Shown here: in pieces, positions 32,700 to 45,091 of the stretch
How positions within the stretch are numbered: the stretch's first letter is position 1
Layout of the letters: every line of letters begins with the position of its first letter
From: Litsea cubeba
Taxonomy: Eukaryota > Streptophyta > Magnoliopsida > Laurales > Lauraceae
NCBI GenBank assembly: GCA_012931725.1
Contig: CM022953.1
Coordinates: forward strand, 32,638,946 to 32,702,945
Length of the DNA stretch: 64,000 nt
Reading direction: 5' to 3'
Program-made: the position numbers and the translations under genes
Notes under the pieces: model-generated
What the model saw: only the letters and a program-made list of their open reading frames with translations
What the model was told of the DNA's origin: nothing
Databases searched by the model: none

Positions 32700-34423
32700 T
32701 TGTTAGTTTTATGGTCTCAATACCAGCATATGATGTAATAAATTGATTCATTTCTTTATTAATCAATATATTCATGCTTTCCATTTCATGAGATGAATGG
32801 TGTTTAATTATATACTTGCACATAATTAGTACGAATGACATAATGGTTCATGAGATGAACCGGGGTCCATAAGTATACTAGATATAATACATGTGTATGG
32901 ATGAGTTCCACATACGGGAGACATGTATAATAAATCTTATACTTGAATATCTTCACAACCAGTGATGAGACTGGACATCTCATACTGACAAGGTTACAGC
33001 ATTTTGATCACTATGAGATAGTGTGATTTGTCTCGATCATCAGAATGAAAGATTCTGGATCATAGTGCTGGTACATTGGATGTATTGAAGGACCATGAGA
33101 AGCACCTTATAAACACTGTCTTTATATTAAGGTCTGCTCTCATAATGCCCTAGCAGTAAGCTCTCAATCCTGAGACATTAATAAACTCAAGTTTATATTT
33201 ATTCATTTGCTTTGAGTCACCAATGAGTGAGGCCAACTGTAGGTCAACACCTCGGTGATTTGGGTACGTGGTAGTAGAGCTGTGGGAACATTCAATGGTC
33301 AAGATGGAATCTATCTCTAATATCCCCTCGTGCCAATTAATGGATTTATCATTGGTAAGTGTACACCCATTCCGATTAAGAGTTAATTGGAAAGGTACCA
33401 TTGATCATTATAATTAATTAGGGCTCAAGGATAATAAGATATGGATCTAGTTTGGAAGACAGGTCCAATTGATCCATGGATATTGATGGAGGGGCCTACT
33501 TGTGCTAATAGGGAAGTTTAGGGTCTTCTATGTAATTTCCTAAGAGGGAGTTCAATTGCATTTATATAGTGGAATTATTTGCAATTAACTGTGGGCCCAG
33601 ATTGCACATGAGATGTGGGGTCGCGTGTCCCAGTTGGAGCCAGCTTTCTAAGGAATTCCTAATGGTCCCCACGCTAGCCCAATCATCAGACGAATACTAA
33701 TTCTAGTTGAACTCTAAAAGGAAAGTTATTATTTTTATTTGAAGTGAGACTTCTAATAGTGGTAATAGTATGTTTCTAATTATGAATGGAAGTGAGACTT
33801 CTATTGTAATTAAGAATGAGAAGAAGGTTACTAACTAATTTGGAAGTGAGACTTCTAATTGAGAAGAAGGTTACTAACTAATTTGGAAGTGAGACTTCTA
33901 ATTAAATTAGTAAAGAGTAGTTTGCAAAAGCTATAAATAGGGAACCAAAGGGGGCTTGGACATCCACCCTTGGAATTCACGCCCAGCCCCCTTTGTGCAA
34001 GAGTTGCACTTCTCTTCTCTCCCTCTTCTAGTTCCTTTAAGTTCCTAGTTGTCTTCTCTTGAAGATCCCACCCATCTTCTTGAGAAAAAGATTCTGATTC
34101 GGGTAATAGCGTGGAAGGCCATTGGGTTTTGGAGAAACCTATTTGATTCGCGAAAGATTTTGTCATCAAAGAAAGTAGTAAATTCTCCATTAGAGCACAA
34201 CCAAGCTCCAAAGGTATAATCTATTTCCTTGTATGATATAGATCTTTGTTGCATGTTTGTTACTGATTTTCTATCTCCTAGATAGATTGAATTACTGATC
34301 ATGATAGATGAGATAGAGGGTTTGCATCTTGGACACATTGGTAGCCTTCTGGATAGTTGATCCCTGCATCAAGTGGATCAAAAGTTTTTGAAACCTATCC
34401 TAGAGGCCCACTTAATTTCCAAC
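32700..34423 (+). repeat. Copia-4 3' LTR
   Basis: TGTTAGTTTTATGG to TTTCCAACA, about 1.72 kb. The same LTR occurs as an inverted solo copy at 45307-47064. It directly abuts Copia-3 RT (34424), which places the Copia-4 insertion inside Copia-3. Confidence 0.85.
33741..33898 (+). repeat. four copies of GAAGTGAGACTTC in the Copia-4 LTR
   Basis: Copies start at 33741, 33789, 33843 and 33886. Each is a short inverted repeat, GAAGT-GAG-ACTTC. The solo LTR (45860-46030) also has four copies on the other strand. Could be protein binding sites in the LTR promoter; no function is shown. Confidence 0.7.
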
Positions 34424-36301
34424 AAGCAACACCCTGATAGATGTGTGCTTCACAACTGGGGAAAAGATCTCATCATAGTCAACCCCTTCTTTCTGTGAGT
34501 ACCCCTTTGCTACTAAACGTGCCTTGAACCTTGGTGTTTCATTTTCATGTGGGACTTCCTTCTTCCGAAACACCCATTTGCAACCAACTGATTTTCTATC
34601 TTTGGGTTTTGGAACTAACTCCTAGACGGAGTTCTTTTCGAGAGATTCTATCTCATCCATCATAGCACCCATCCAACCCTCCCTATCACTGCTGTTCATA
34701 GCTTCTTGGAGTGTGGTCGGATCACCACTACTGGTGATAAGAGCAAAATGGACTTCATCCTCATCCCATCCAAACCTTTGAGGTGGTTTGGTGCTTCTCT
34801 TTGCTCTTCCCTGTGCTAGACTTGTGGGTTCCTGCTGAACCTCTACTTCTTCCTCTCCACCAGATGTAATGGCCTCTGTTTGACTCTGCACTGATTTCTT
34901 GCCTTTATTATCTGTAAGAGGAATTATTTCAACAACTGCCTTCTCAGCACTGTGCCCTTTGACTTCACCATCTTGTTCCCTATTCATCATAGACTTTTCA
35001 TCAAACACTCAATCTCTGCTGATGATCTTTTTCATGTTTACTGGATCCCATAGCTTGTACCCTTTCACTCCCTTTTCGAATCCGAGGAATATGCATTTGA
35101 GTGACTTGGAATCTAGCTTGAATCTCTCATCACTGGGAATGTGTGCATATGCTGGACATCCGAATAACTTGAGTGTGGAATAATCAACTTCTTTACCTGT
35201 CCAGACTACTTCTGCAACTTTGCAATCCAATGCTGTTGATGGTGACCGATTAACCACATAGCATGCGTGATTAACTGCTTCTGCCCAAAAGCTTTTAGTC
35301 AACCCTGCATGTAGTCTAATGCTTCTTGCTCTTTCCAAAAGAGTCCTGTTCATTCTTTCCAAAACTCCATTTTGCTGAGGAGTCTTTGGAATTGTAAAGT
35401 GTCTTGTGATGCCTTCATCCTTGCAGAATTGTAGAAACATTTGACTTTTGTATTCACCCCCATTATCTGATCTCAGATACTTGACTTTTCTTCCTGTTTG
35501 ATTTTCAACTTCTGCCTTCCATTCTTTGAATTTCTCGAAGACCACAGACTTGTGTTTTAAGAAGTAAACCCAAACTTTCCTTGAAAAGTCTTCAATAAAA
35601 GTCACAAAGTATTTAGCTCCACCTTTTGACTTAACTGGGGATGGTCCCCACACATCTGAGTGAATGTAGTCAAGAATGCCTTTACTTTTACAATCTTTTC
35701 CTGCAATTTTAAAAGACACTTTTGTCTGCTTGCCATAAACACAGAATTTGCAAAAATCCAGCTTGCATGTTTTTACACCCTTCAACAACTGTCTTTTATG
35801 AAGTTCTAACATGCCCTTCTCACTCATATGCCCTAGCCGCATATGCCATAACTGAGACTCATCAACGCTGTTTTTGTCTTCCGTGGAGACTGCAGCTCCA
35901 CCTACAACTGTGTTTCCCATCAATTTGTAAAGGTTGTTACCCACTCTGGTACCTTTCATTAATACCAGAATACCTTTACTCACTTTAAGCAAGCCATCCT
36001 TTGCACTGAATGAACAACCTTTGGATTCTAGTGTGCCAAAGGATATCAAATTCTTCTTGAGTGAGGGAACATGTCTCACTCCACCCAAAGTTCTAACAAC
36101 TCCATCTGCCATTCTGATTTTTATGGTTCCCATTCCAATGGTTTTACATGTAGCATCATTACCCATTAGAACACTACCACCATCACACGGCTCATAAGTA
36201 TCAAACCATTCACGATTAGGACACATATGATATGTACAACCGGAATCTAAAATCCATGTATCAGATAGATTGTTACCTTGCGAGACCGATAGGAGTTCCA
36301 C
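34424..36301 (-). pseudogene. Copia-3 protease, integrase and start of RT
   Basis: Minus strand. Protease: WILDSGCTYHMCPNREWFD (DSG). Integrase: zinc-binding LWHMRLGHMSEKGM and CKFCVYGKQ; catalytic YIHSDVWGPS, RSDNGGEYKS and NGVLERMNRTLLERARSI. Then the usual linker (CIFLGFEKGVKGYKLWDP), a Glu/Gln-rich stretch and the RT start (GCKWVFRKKEVPHENE, ARLVAKGYSQKEGVDYDEIF). In-frame stops at 35009-35011 and 34622-34624 (the latter TGG-to-TAG). RT is cut at TSIRVLL by the Copia-4 LTR. Tork-like wording. Confidence 0.9.
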
Positions 36302-37140
36302 TTCTTTTTCTGAGGCAAGGCTGGCGGAGTCACTGCTATCTGATTTGTCCCCAGCTTTATTCTTCCCATCTTTGCTCGCCTTTTAATGCCGACAATCTTT
36401 CTTCCAGTGCCCTTTCTTCCCGTAATGAAAGCATTCTGAATCTTTCTTGCTTTTAGACTTTGATCTAGAGTTGTTTCTTTTTTACTTACCCCTGTCCTTG
36501 GACCTGCCATGGTTATGCAAGCCTTCCTTTACTAGAAGTCCCTCTGCATGTGAATTACCTTTGTTAGGCTTTCTTCTGGCAGCATTAGAGATGATATCTT
36601 GAGTAACCTCCTCAAAATTGAGTGTCTCCTTTATAGCAGGGTAGTCACAAAGTGCTCATATGGGTCAGAGAGAGAATTCAACAATAACAGTGACCTGTCT
36701 TCATCATCGAATTTCACATCGAGCCTCAACAAATCACTGATCATCCTATTGAAAGTGTTCATGTGCTCCATCAGATCACATCCTTCTTCCATCTTCAACC
36801 CATACAACTGTTTATTCAGATGTAGCTTGTTTGTCAGATTCTTACCCATGTATAGCTTCTCGAGCTTTTCCCATAGGTCCTTTGCAGATTCCTCTTCCAC
36901 GTTGAACATAACTTCGTCAGAGAGGTACTGCTCAATAGAGCTCATGGCTTTTTCATCGATATCCGCCCACTCATCATCGTCCATCTTTGTAGGCTTCTTT
37001 TCCTTGCCAAGTAATGCTACTTTGATTCCTTGTTGAATCAAGATATTTTTCATTCTCCATTGCCACAAGCCAAAATTAATTTTGCCGTCAAATTTCTGAA
37101 TTTCAAATTTAATACCTGCTGCTGTAGCCTTGTTTGCCAT
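36302..37140 (-). pseudogene. Copia-3 Gag
   Basis: ATG at 37140: KFEIQKFDGKINFGLWQWRM, then DEWADIDEKAMSSIEQYLSD and LHLNKQLYGLKMEEG, a Copia gag of the UBN2 type. The frame is lost near 36640 by a small deletion after HFVTTLL. Downstream, in another frame, come a basic region and a zinc-knuckle remnant (CFHYGKKGHWKKDC near 36400-36440, with Tyr for the second Cys). Gag would package element RNA; this copy cannot. Confidence 0.8.
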
Positions 37141-38052
37141 TATGTCTGAAATCTGCCCCTTTTTCAGAACTTCAAATGGTCAATCTATTTTATTAACTTC
37201 GTAGATCTCGTCGACACGAATCTGTATGAAGAAACAGAGCCCAAATCGGAGTCCGGATGGCCCCGAAAACTGTGATTGAATTCTGACCGTCAATCTGGTC
37301 CACTCTGTTGGTTTGACCGAACTGCTGGCGTGCTGCTGATGTCAGCGCTTGCTTGCTGCTGAATTTCTGTTGTGCTGGGCTTCCTGCGGATGGGTCAGAA
37401 CTGACCCAAACTGGATCTGGCCTGCAAACTGACCCAACTGCGTCCTTTCTTCTTCGTTTGGGTTCTATAACAGAACTTGAACTCTTATGCAATAGAGCGG
37501 TCTCTGTTGCCTCTTCTAGTAGGCGATCTTCTTCTTTGGTTCCGGCGGTGACTGCGGCGCGACACCTTGATCTCCAGTCCGGCGACGTGCTGCGTACAAG
37601 AAACAGCAGTGAAGCCTTTTCCAGTTGAAGCCTCTTCCGGTTCCGGCGATGATGAATCCGGATCCTTGCGTGCAGGAGGTTGAAGCCTTTTCTGATTCCG
37701 GCGATGACGAATCCGGATCCTTCTTCTCCTTCAAGTCCGGTGACGACTGCGACGCGGCAATGTGCTGTGCACGAGTAACTGCAGTGATCTGCGTGGTTTG
37801 GTTCTACGCACAATGAAGACAGTCCGGGTCTCGGCTATCTTCTCCGGCGACGGCGATAGCGCGTGGTGTCTGGAATTTTGATTTTTTTTATTTGGGGCGG
37901 CCACAAGGATTGAAAAAGCCCTGTTTGGTCTTCCTCCTCTCCGTATGCAGAATCTCCGTCAGTTTGATCTGCGTGGCCCGCCTTTTCGTCGGATCACAGT
38001 ATCCTCCAAGCCTTGATCTTCGTGCAACCCTAACCCTAAGAAAATCCTAACC
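37141..38052 (-). mobile_element. Copia-3 untranslated leader
   Basis: Lies between the gag ATG and the primer site. It contains an imperfect local duplication with the words GATTCCGGCGATGA and GAATCCGGATCC (37640-37740). Open frames here are GC-driven and match no protein I know. Confidence 0.6.
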
Positions 38053-38067
38053 TTGCTCTGATACCAA
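38053..38067 (-). promoter_or_regulatory. Copia-3 primer binding site (initiator tRNA-Met type)
   Basis: The minus strand reads TTGGTATCAGAGCAAGG directly after the LTR end. TGGTATCAGAGC is the complement of the plant initiator tRNA-Met 3' end and the standard Copia primer site. Confidence 0.9.
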
Positions 38068-38068
38068 T

Positions 38069-38443
38069 TGTTAGGAAATAAACTAGGGTAAATCACGCTC
38101 AATCAATCACAAGCACACAAGACAAAAGAGATTTACGTGGTTTGACAATTGCCTACGTCCACGGAACCATGAGCGATTCGCTCGATTCACTATGCAGGAA
38201 ATTGGGCAACTCGTTACAAGGATATACCTCTAACACTTAGCCTTCTCTCTCCCTCAATAGATCTCAATCTTGCTCTCATAGTCTCTCCCCTTACAATGCC
38301 CTCTTGTTCTCCCTTGCTTGCTTTATGTTATGTGTACAAAGAATAGCCCTAGAGAGTATGTATAAAGAACTTGCCCTAGTTTACTTAGGCCCTAAGTAAA
38401 CTATCCATCAAGGCCCAATGGACCTTTTGAGCCAAATCCAACA
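38069..38443 (-). repeat. Copia-3 5' LTR
   Basis: 375 bases, on the plus strand TGTTAGGAAATAAAC to AAATCCAACA. It includes ACGTGGTTTGACAATTGCCT and ACGTCCACGG (38135-38164), a version of the module also in the Copia-1/-2 LTRs. The following five bases are TACTA; the other end of the element is lost. Confidence 0.8.
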
Positions 38444-40008
38444 TACTATGCCTGGAATTTTCTCCAAAGTGTCCAACAGGAGTGTCAAAAAATTTTCACA
38501 ATCCATTTCCGCAGAAACTTGGACCGAATCCAAGTACTACAAAGGACATCAAGCCCCATGTCCAGGCAGGTGCAAACAGCCAGACATAGAATCTGGAGAT
38601 TATCTTGTGCCTTTCTCTTTGGGAATTTTGACCCATGAAGTTAAGGAGTCCTTCCATAATTTAATCAAAAGTTTTGGAAGAAGTTTCACAATCCTTTTCG
38701 GCAAGATATTGGACTCAATACAAGTTTTGAGGGTAGAGTTTTCACTTCAAAGTGCACAAACTGAGCCAAAGTCATGTGACCAATTAAACATGACTTCGTC
38801 TAGTCCTTTTACATGACCTTTTGGTTCTAATTCCTTCGAAATCAGTCTTTCTGTAAGTCCATCAAATGTGAAATATGCCTAAGTTAGGCTTTAGGCGAAT
38901 TGTTGCAATTTTGCAACACGAGGAGTCTTTAGCTGACAAGATCCCATTGTGGTCATTGTGATTAGAGGGGCACGCACAATGCCAATTTACTCTGTCCTTT
39001 AATCGAATCCAACTCAAAACTCTCTCCCATTCTTGGTCCGATCTGGTTGTATTGAAATGATGTAGAAATTGTGCTAGCCGTTGGCACAATCAGGTTGGTA
39101 TAGAGATGAATCAATCAAACTCAATATTCTCGGATCTAATCCTTTTGTACCAAGATGTTGTCGGAATTTTGGAAGCAATTGGCACAATTGGGTTAGTATA
39201 GAGAATGAGTTAATCTGTGTTGGATATTTCTATCATATGGCTATATGGATCGTAGGGCACATCGATCGACCCAAAGGGGGATCATGTTGGCTAAAAGGCC
39301 CGAGCTAATCGAAATCCATAAAGAATGAGTTGTGCTTTAGCCATGCTAGCTTACTTCCACAAAATAGCCGGATGGACCTTTTGGCATAGGCCTTTTTAAT
39401 TTGCCTCTATGGCTAGAGGGACTAGGCCCAGATCTTTAAGTTAATCTCCTATTCCAAAGATGATTATCCTTGGTCCTGTTTTACAGGCCAACCACGAGAT
39501 CCTTGATCATCACCTTTGACGAAGCTAAGGAGAGGTTTTTCAAAATCTTCATGGTTGAAACCGGCTCAATCTCTAAGGCTAAAAAATGGGCCCGTGTAGA
39601 CTTTGACCCCTATACTCTAAGGGTCTCAGTGTTCAAAAGGCTTGTATCGGTAGGGAGCACCACTCTCCCATGCAAGAACAAGGCTCTAATGGCTCGGCTC
39701 CAAAATCACAAAAACCAAAGGTGGTTAAGAAAGTCGAACAGATCAAGCCCTGAGTGTCCAAGTATGCTTAGAGCCCATTTAGTGTCTCTTCAATAGGATT
39801 TAGGAGGAATCCAAACCCAAGGAACCTGCCAGAAATAATTACGGCAACCGCCTCCAGATCACTAAAGAACTGCAGGGGGCAAGGAAGGTCCAGATTCAAG
39901 ACCAAGATTCCAAAGCTCATGGCAAGGCTAATGCCGTTATCGATTGCATCCATGTGGTCAATGAAGCCCTAAAACAAGTCCGGGACCAAATTAGACATAA
40001 GGCCAGTA
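38444..40008. other. older sequence between Copia-3 and Copia-2, unassigned
   Basis: It contains an imperfect internal repeat (AATTTTCACAATCCATTTCC near 38492 and AGTTTCACAATCCTTTTCGG near 38683). A plus-strand frame at 39470-39796 is open but unrecognised. The frame just left of Copia-2 reads on into 45092 and beyond if Copia-2 is removed, so 38444-40013, 45092-45306 and 47065-47763 are probably one older element or locus. Confidence 0.4.
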
Positions 40009-40013
40009 ATAAG

Positions 40014-40332
40014 TGTTGTGCGCGTGTATGCGGAAACGTGAATTAATGCGATCGAGCAATCAATAAACCACACAAGAACAATCAATCACACAAGAGAATG
40101 ACGTGGTTCGGCAATCTTGCCTACGTCCACGGGAAAGAAACTCGACTCTCCTTTAGGTTCTCTCTTCTGTCTATCTGTATGTCTCATGGGTTACACATTA
40201 CATCATATATATATAATGTTCTCTTTCTTATTCCCCAAGAAACCCTATCTTAGTCAATAAGAAAATCTCGGTACAATTACCAAAATACCCGTGATCATGA
40301 ACCTACTTGGTCTGGACCTACTAAGCCCAACA
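40014..40332 (+). repeat. Copia-2 5' LTR
   Basis: 319 bases, TGTTGTGCGCG to CTAAGCCCAACA. It contains the CGTGGTTCGGCAATCTTGCC module (40102-40121). No clear TGGTATCAGAGC primer site follows; the next bases are ATCTCCCCC. Confidence 0.85.
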
Positions 40333-41065
40333 ATCTCCCCCTTAATTCCATCGCTGCGTACAGGAGAATAACCCCAGCCGCCGCCCTGCGCAATCCTCGC
40401 CAGAGTCTTCTGGACGCTTCCGTCATTGTTGTACCGTCGCCGGAGTCCGCCGCCGCCGTGCTGTTTCCGCCGCTACAGCATCGCCGGAGAGGAAGAGGGA
40501 AGAAGCAGGGACATCTCCATCGTCTTCTGTTTCCAAAACCAGAACGAACAGTTCTGCTTGGGGAGAAGAAGCCCAGGTCAGGTCGGGTTCCAGGTCGGGT
40601 TGACCTGACCCGTTTGCAGAAAGCCCAGCTCACAGCAGGGACCATGCCAGGTTCAGTTCTGGGTCAGTTCCGCCTGACCCGTGAAGCAGGAAGCCCGTTC
40701 CAGCTGCTGCTGACGTCAGCGCCACGTCAGTGAACAGTGTGGTCAACAAGGGTTTGACCAGATTGATGGCTGAGAATTGTTTCCTCTATATCTTGATCAT
40801 CCGAGGTCAGATCAGAGATCCGTTTGCGCCTACAGACTCGTTGCGAGAAGATCTACGTAACTGTGGAAGAAGATTGGCAGTTTGACGGTCAACATTAAAG
40901 TTTGACTAATCAGAGAGCAGAAAACTATTTTTGCGATATCGGAGCCATCCAGAGTCGGATTTCAGATCCGTCTCTTCCAGCGTACTCGTGGTTACGAGAT
41001 CTACAGATTGGTGTAGAAATTGAGGTTAGTGAAAATAGTTTATATTTCTTGATTGTTTAATTAAG
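40333..41065 (+). mobile_element. Copia-2 untranslated leader
   Basis: GC-rich, with repeated CAGGTCGGGTT/GACCTGACC words and a GCTGACGTCAGC block. Its second half matches the inverted Copia-1 leader (10821-11340). Not coding. Confidence 0.7.
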
Positions 41066-44000
41066 ATGGAGAACAACACTGTGAATACTACCATGATCAA
41101 ACTCAACCATACCAATTGGTTGATTTGAAAACCTAAGATGGAGGATATACTCTATTGCAAAGACCTCTTTGATCCCATTGAGGGGGATAGTGCCCGACCA
41201 AAAGAGATGTCTGATCCAGATTGGAAAAAGATGCATTGAAAGACCATTGGTCACATCAGATAGTGGGTGGATAACAGCATATTTCATCACGTGTCTAATG
41301 AAACCAATGCGAGAACCCTTTGGATAAAGTTAGAAGAAAGATATGAGAAGAAAATCACCGTAAACAAAACTTTTCTGATTAGAAAGCTTGTGAACATGAA
41401 ATTCAAGGAGGGTGGTAAAATTGAAGATGACATGAATGATTTTCAATGCATTGTGAATGAGCTGGCTACAATGAAGATGGTCCTTGATGATGAGATGCAA
41501 GCTTTATTTCTTCTAAGTTCTTTGCCATATACATGGGAGACATTAGTTGTTTTCGTGAGCAGCTCTACTCCAGATGGTGTGTTATCAATGAGTCAGGTAA
41601 CTAGCAGCTTGTTAAATAAAGAAACAAGAAGGAAAACTGCGGGGACAGATAATGCACAGGCCTTTGTTACTGAGAATAGGGGGAGGAGTAAAAGTAGGGG
41701 ACCAAAGGGGGGTCGTGGCAAGTCCAGAGGTGGCAAGGAGTCACAGACTAAGAAAAAGTCTGGAAAATGCTTTCATTGTGGCAAGGAGGGACACATTAAG
41801 AAAAATTGCTTTGCTTTGAAGGAAAAGAAAGAAACCAACAATGAGCAGAAGAATGACACTAACACTACAACTACTTTGGATAATGAAGTAGTGATTCTGA
41901 CTAGTGAAGTTGAAGAGTGTTTGAGTGTTGCAGATGATCAGGTTGAGTGGGTTGTTGACACAGCAGCATTCTACCATGCTACTCCTTGTAAGGAGATGTT
42001 CACAACGTACAAAGCAGGGGACTTTGGCACTGTAAAGATGGGCAACACAAGTCATTCAAATATTGTTGGGATCAGTGATGTCTGCATTCAAACTGATATT
42101 GGTTGCACAATGACGCTGAAAGATGTGCGACATATTCTTGATCTGCAGTTGAATATGATTTCCAAGACTTCATTGGACCGTGTAGGTTATGAAAGTTACT
42201 TCGAAAATGGCAGGTGGAAACTCACCAAAGGGTCTCTTATTTTTGCGAGAGGGAATGTGTGTAATACGCTGTACAAGACACATGTGAAGCTATGCAAAGG
42301 TGTGTTGAATGCTGTTGAAAACAGATCCTCTCCAAATCTGTGGCACAAGAGACTTGGACATATGAGTGAGAAAGGACTGCAGTTATTGGCAAAGAAAGAT
42401 TTGATTAATTACTCCAAAGGTACATCCCTTGACCCTTGTCATTATTACTTGTTTGGTAAACAACATAGGGTTTCTTTCTCTAAAACATCAACGTTAAAAT
42501 CTAATGTGTTGGATTTGGTATATTCTGATGTTTGTGGTCCCATGGAGGTGGAGTCATTGGGTGGCAATATGTATTTTGTCACATTTATTGATGATGCATC
42601 CAGGAAAGTCTGGGTTTATGCGTTGAAATCAAAGGATCAGGTGTTCCAGGTATTTCAGCAGTTTCATGTCATGGTTGAAAGAGAAACAGGAAAGCTCTTG
42701 AAATGTCTCCGCACAGATAATGGTGGTGAGTTCACATCCAACCAGTTTAAAGGCTATTGCTCAAAGCATGGTATTTGACATGAAAGAACAGTTCCTGGTA
42801 CTCCACAGCACAATGGTGTAGCAGAGAGAATGAACCGCACTATTCTTGAAAGGATGAGATGCATGATTAGAGTGGCACAGCTACCCAAGCCATTTTGGGG
42901 TGAAGCTGTACTGACTGTTGTTTGCCTGATTAACAGGTCTCCCTTAGTTCCTTTAGATTCTGATCTTCCGGAGAGGTTATGGACAGGTAAAGATGTTTCT
43001 TATTCTCATTTGAAGGTATTTGGGTGCAAGGCTTTTGCATATGTACCAAAGGAGCAGCGTTCAAAGCTGGATGATAAGGCAGTGTGTTGCATTTTTCTTG
43101 GCTATGGTGGAGCCTAGTTTGGCTACAGGTTATGGAATCCAGAGAAAATAAAAATTATCAGAAGTAGGGATGTAGTGTTTCATGAAGACCAATTCTTTGG
43201 AGATATTGAAAAGACTGAAAAGTCTAAAGAAGTTGTTGATGGAGTGGTTGATCTCACACCGACTCCTTCACCAATGCAGACTACAGGTGGAGAAGGTGGA
43301 CAAAACGATCTAGATCATGATGAGGCGCCGGTGTTGCCAGTTGAACAGGGTGTTGAGCAGGGGGAGCAGTCTTCTCAGTCAGAAACCACAGAACCTCAGG
43401 TTAGGAGGTCTACTCGAGAGCGTCAACCATCAACAAGATATCTTGCAACAGATTATATTTTGCTTACTGATGAGGGGGAGCCAGAGAGCTACCCAGAAGC
43501 AAAAACTCATGAAGATAAAGATGAGTGGATGGAGGCTATGCAGGATGAGATGAGTTCTTTGAAAAAGCACAACACTTATGAGCTGGTGGAACTCCCAAAA
43601 GGCAAGGAGGTTCTGAAGAACAAATGAGTGTTCAAGCTGAAGAGAGATGACAATGGGAAACTGATAAAGCACAAAGCACGGCTAGTGGTTAAAGGCTTTG
43701 TGCAGACGAAGGGTCCTGACTTCGATGAAATCTTCTCTCCAGTTGTGAAGATGACTTCTATTAGAGTTGTCTTGGGTCTAGTCGCCAGCATGAACCTTGA
43801 ACTTGAGCAGATAGATGTGAAGACTGCATTTCTTCACGGTGATCTGAAAGAAGAGATCTACATGACTCAGCCGGAGGGGTTTGAGGTAGAAGGAAAAGAA
43901 CAGTTGGTTTGCAGATTGAAAAAGAGTCTATACGGACTGAAACAAGCGCCGAGGCAATGGTACAAGAAGTTTGATTCATTCATGGTGAGTCATGGGTACC

Positions 44001-45034
44001 GGAGGACAGCTGCAGATCACTGTGTTTATGTTCGTAAATTTAGTAATGACAAATTTATCATCCTTCTTTTATATGTAGATGATATGTTGATAGTTGGACA
44101 AGATAGTAAGATGATTGGCAGGTTAAGGAGGGACATGTTAAAGACTTTTGACATGAAAGACTTGGGTCCCGCACGACAGATTTTGGGAATGCAAATACGT
44201 CGTGACAGGAATGCTAAGAAGCTGTGGTTGTCACAGGAGAAATATGTTGAACGGGTGCTAGCGAGATTCAACATGATAGATGCTAAGCCAGTTAGCATGC
44301 CTTTAGCCAGTCACTTCAAGCTCAGTAAGAGATTATGTCCTACTACAGATGAAGAAAATGAACGAATGATGTCTGTTCTATACTCGTCAGCGGTTGGGAG
44401 TCTTATGTATGCCATGGTGTGTACACGGCCAGACATTGCTCATGCAGTGCTTGTAGTGAGTAGATTTCTTTCTAACCCTAGGAAAGAGCATTGGGAAGCA
44501 GTGAAGTGGATCTTCAGATATTTGAGAGGTACATCAGTTTTTTGCTTGTGTTTCGGAGGCTTAAAACCAGTACTTGAAGGCTTTACAGATGCTGATTTTG
44601 CAGGCGATCTTGATCGTCGGTTGTCTACTTCTGGGTACTTCTTTACTTTTGCAGGGGGAGCTATTTCCTGGCAGTCTAAGTTATAGAAGTGTACAGCATT
44701 GTCTACAACCGTAGCAGAATACATAGCTGCTAATGAAGCAGGGAAGGAGATGATTTAGTTGAGGAATTTCTTTCGAGAACTGGGTTTGAAGCAAGGAGAG
44801 TATGTAGTCTACTGTGATAGTCAGAGTGCTATGGATCTTAGCAAGAACGCTACATACCATGCCCGCACGAAGCACGTTGATGTGAGATATCATTGGATTC
44901 GTGAGGTCATCGAGAAGAATCTCATGAAGCAAGAAAAGATTCACACTGACAAGAATCCCCCTGACATGATGACTAAGGTCGTGTCTAAGGGAAAGCTAGA
45001 GCTGTGTTCAGAGTTGGCAGGATTGGACTCCTAG
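41066..45034 (+). pseudogene. Copia-2 Gag-Pol polyprotein, one frame with eight stops
   Basis: From ATG 41066 to the natural TAG 45032-45034 all parts stay in one frame (1322 codons). Gag: LNHTNWLI, GGKIEDDMNDFQCIVNELA, zinc knuckle CFHCGKEGHIKKNC. Protease: WVVDTAAFYHATPCKEMF. Integrase: LWHKRLGHMSEKG, YSDVCGP, RTDNGGEFTS, NGVAERMNRTILER. RT: DVKTAFLHGDLKEEIYMTQP, YGLKQAPRQWY, YVDDMLIVG. RNase H: FTDADFAGDLDRRLSTSGY, VYCDSQSAMDLS, ARTKHVDVRYHWIRE. Stops: 41126, 41237, 41261, 42776, 43115, 43625, 44684 and 44756. No net frameshift is seen. The domain order and phrases match tobacco Tnt1. Confidence 0.9.
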
Positions 45035-45061
45035 TAAGGGAGTTCAGATGCGTCTTCCCCA

Positions 45062-45086
45062 TGGTCTGGACCTACTAAGCCTAACA
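45062..45086 (+). repeat. Copia-2 3' LTR remnant
   Basis: TGGTCTGGACCTACTAAGCC then TAACA, the last 25 bases of the LTR with one change from the 5' copy. The remaining roughly 294 bases are missing although the target duplication next to it is perfect. Confidence 0.8.
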
Positions 45087-45091
45087 ATAAG

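Larger units (their letters stand above)
40014..45086 (+). mobile_element. Copia-2, Tnt1-like (Tork) LTR retrotransposon
   Basis: 5.07 kb, bounded by a perfect 5-bp target duplication ATAAG (40009-40013 and 45087-45091). It has a complete 5' LTR, a leader, one continuous gag-pol frame with nonsense substitutions, and a 3' LTR reduced to about 25 bases. Closely related to Copia-1. Confidence 0.9.

Noticed and set aside
37193..37813. 206-residue minus-strand frame upstream of Copia-3 gag
   Set aside because: Lies in the untranslated leader between primer site and gag; composition reflects a local DNA duplication.
38053..38067. tRNA gene at TGGTATCAGAGC
   Set aside because: Only the 3'-complement word is present, immediately after an LTR end; no cloverleaf. 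It is a primer binding site.
40295..40645. 116-residue minus-strand frame in the Copia-2 leader
   Set aside because: GC-rich leader sequence, opposite to the element, no homologue known to me.
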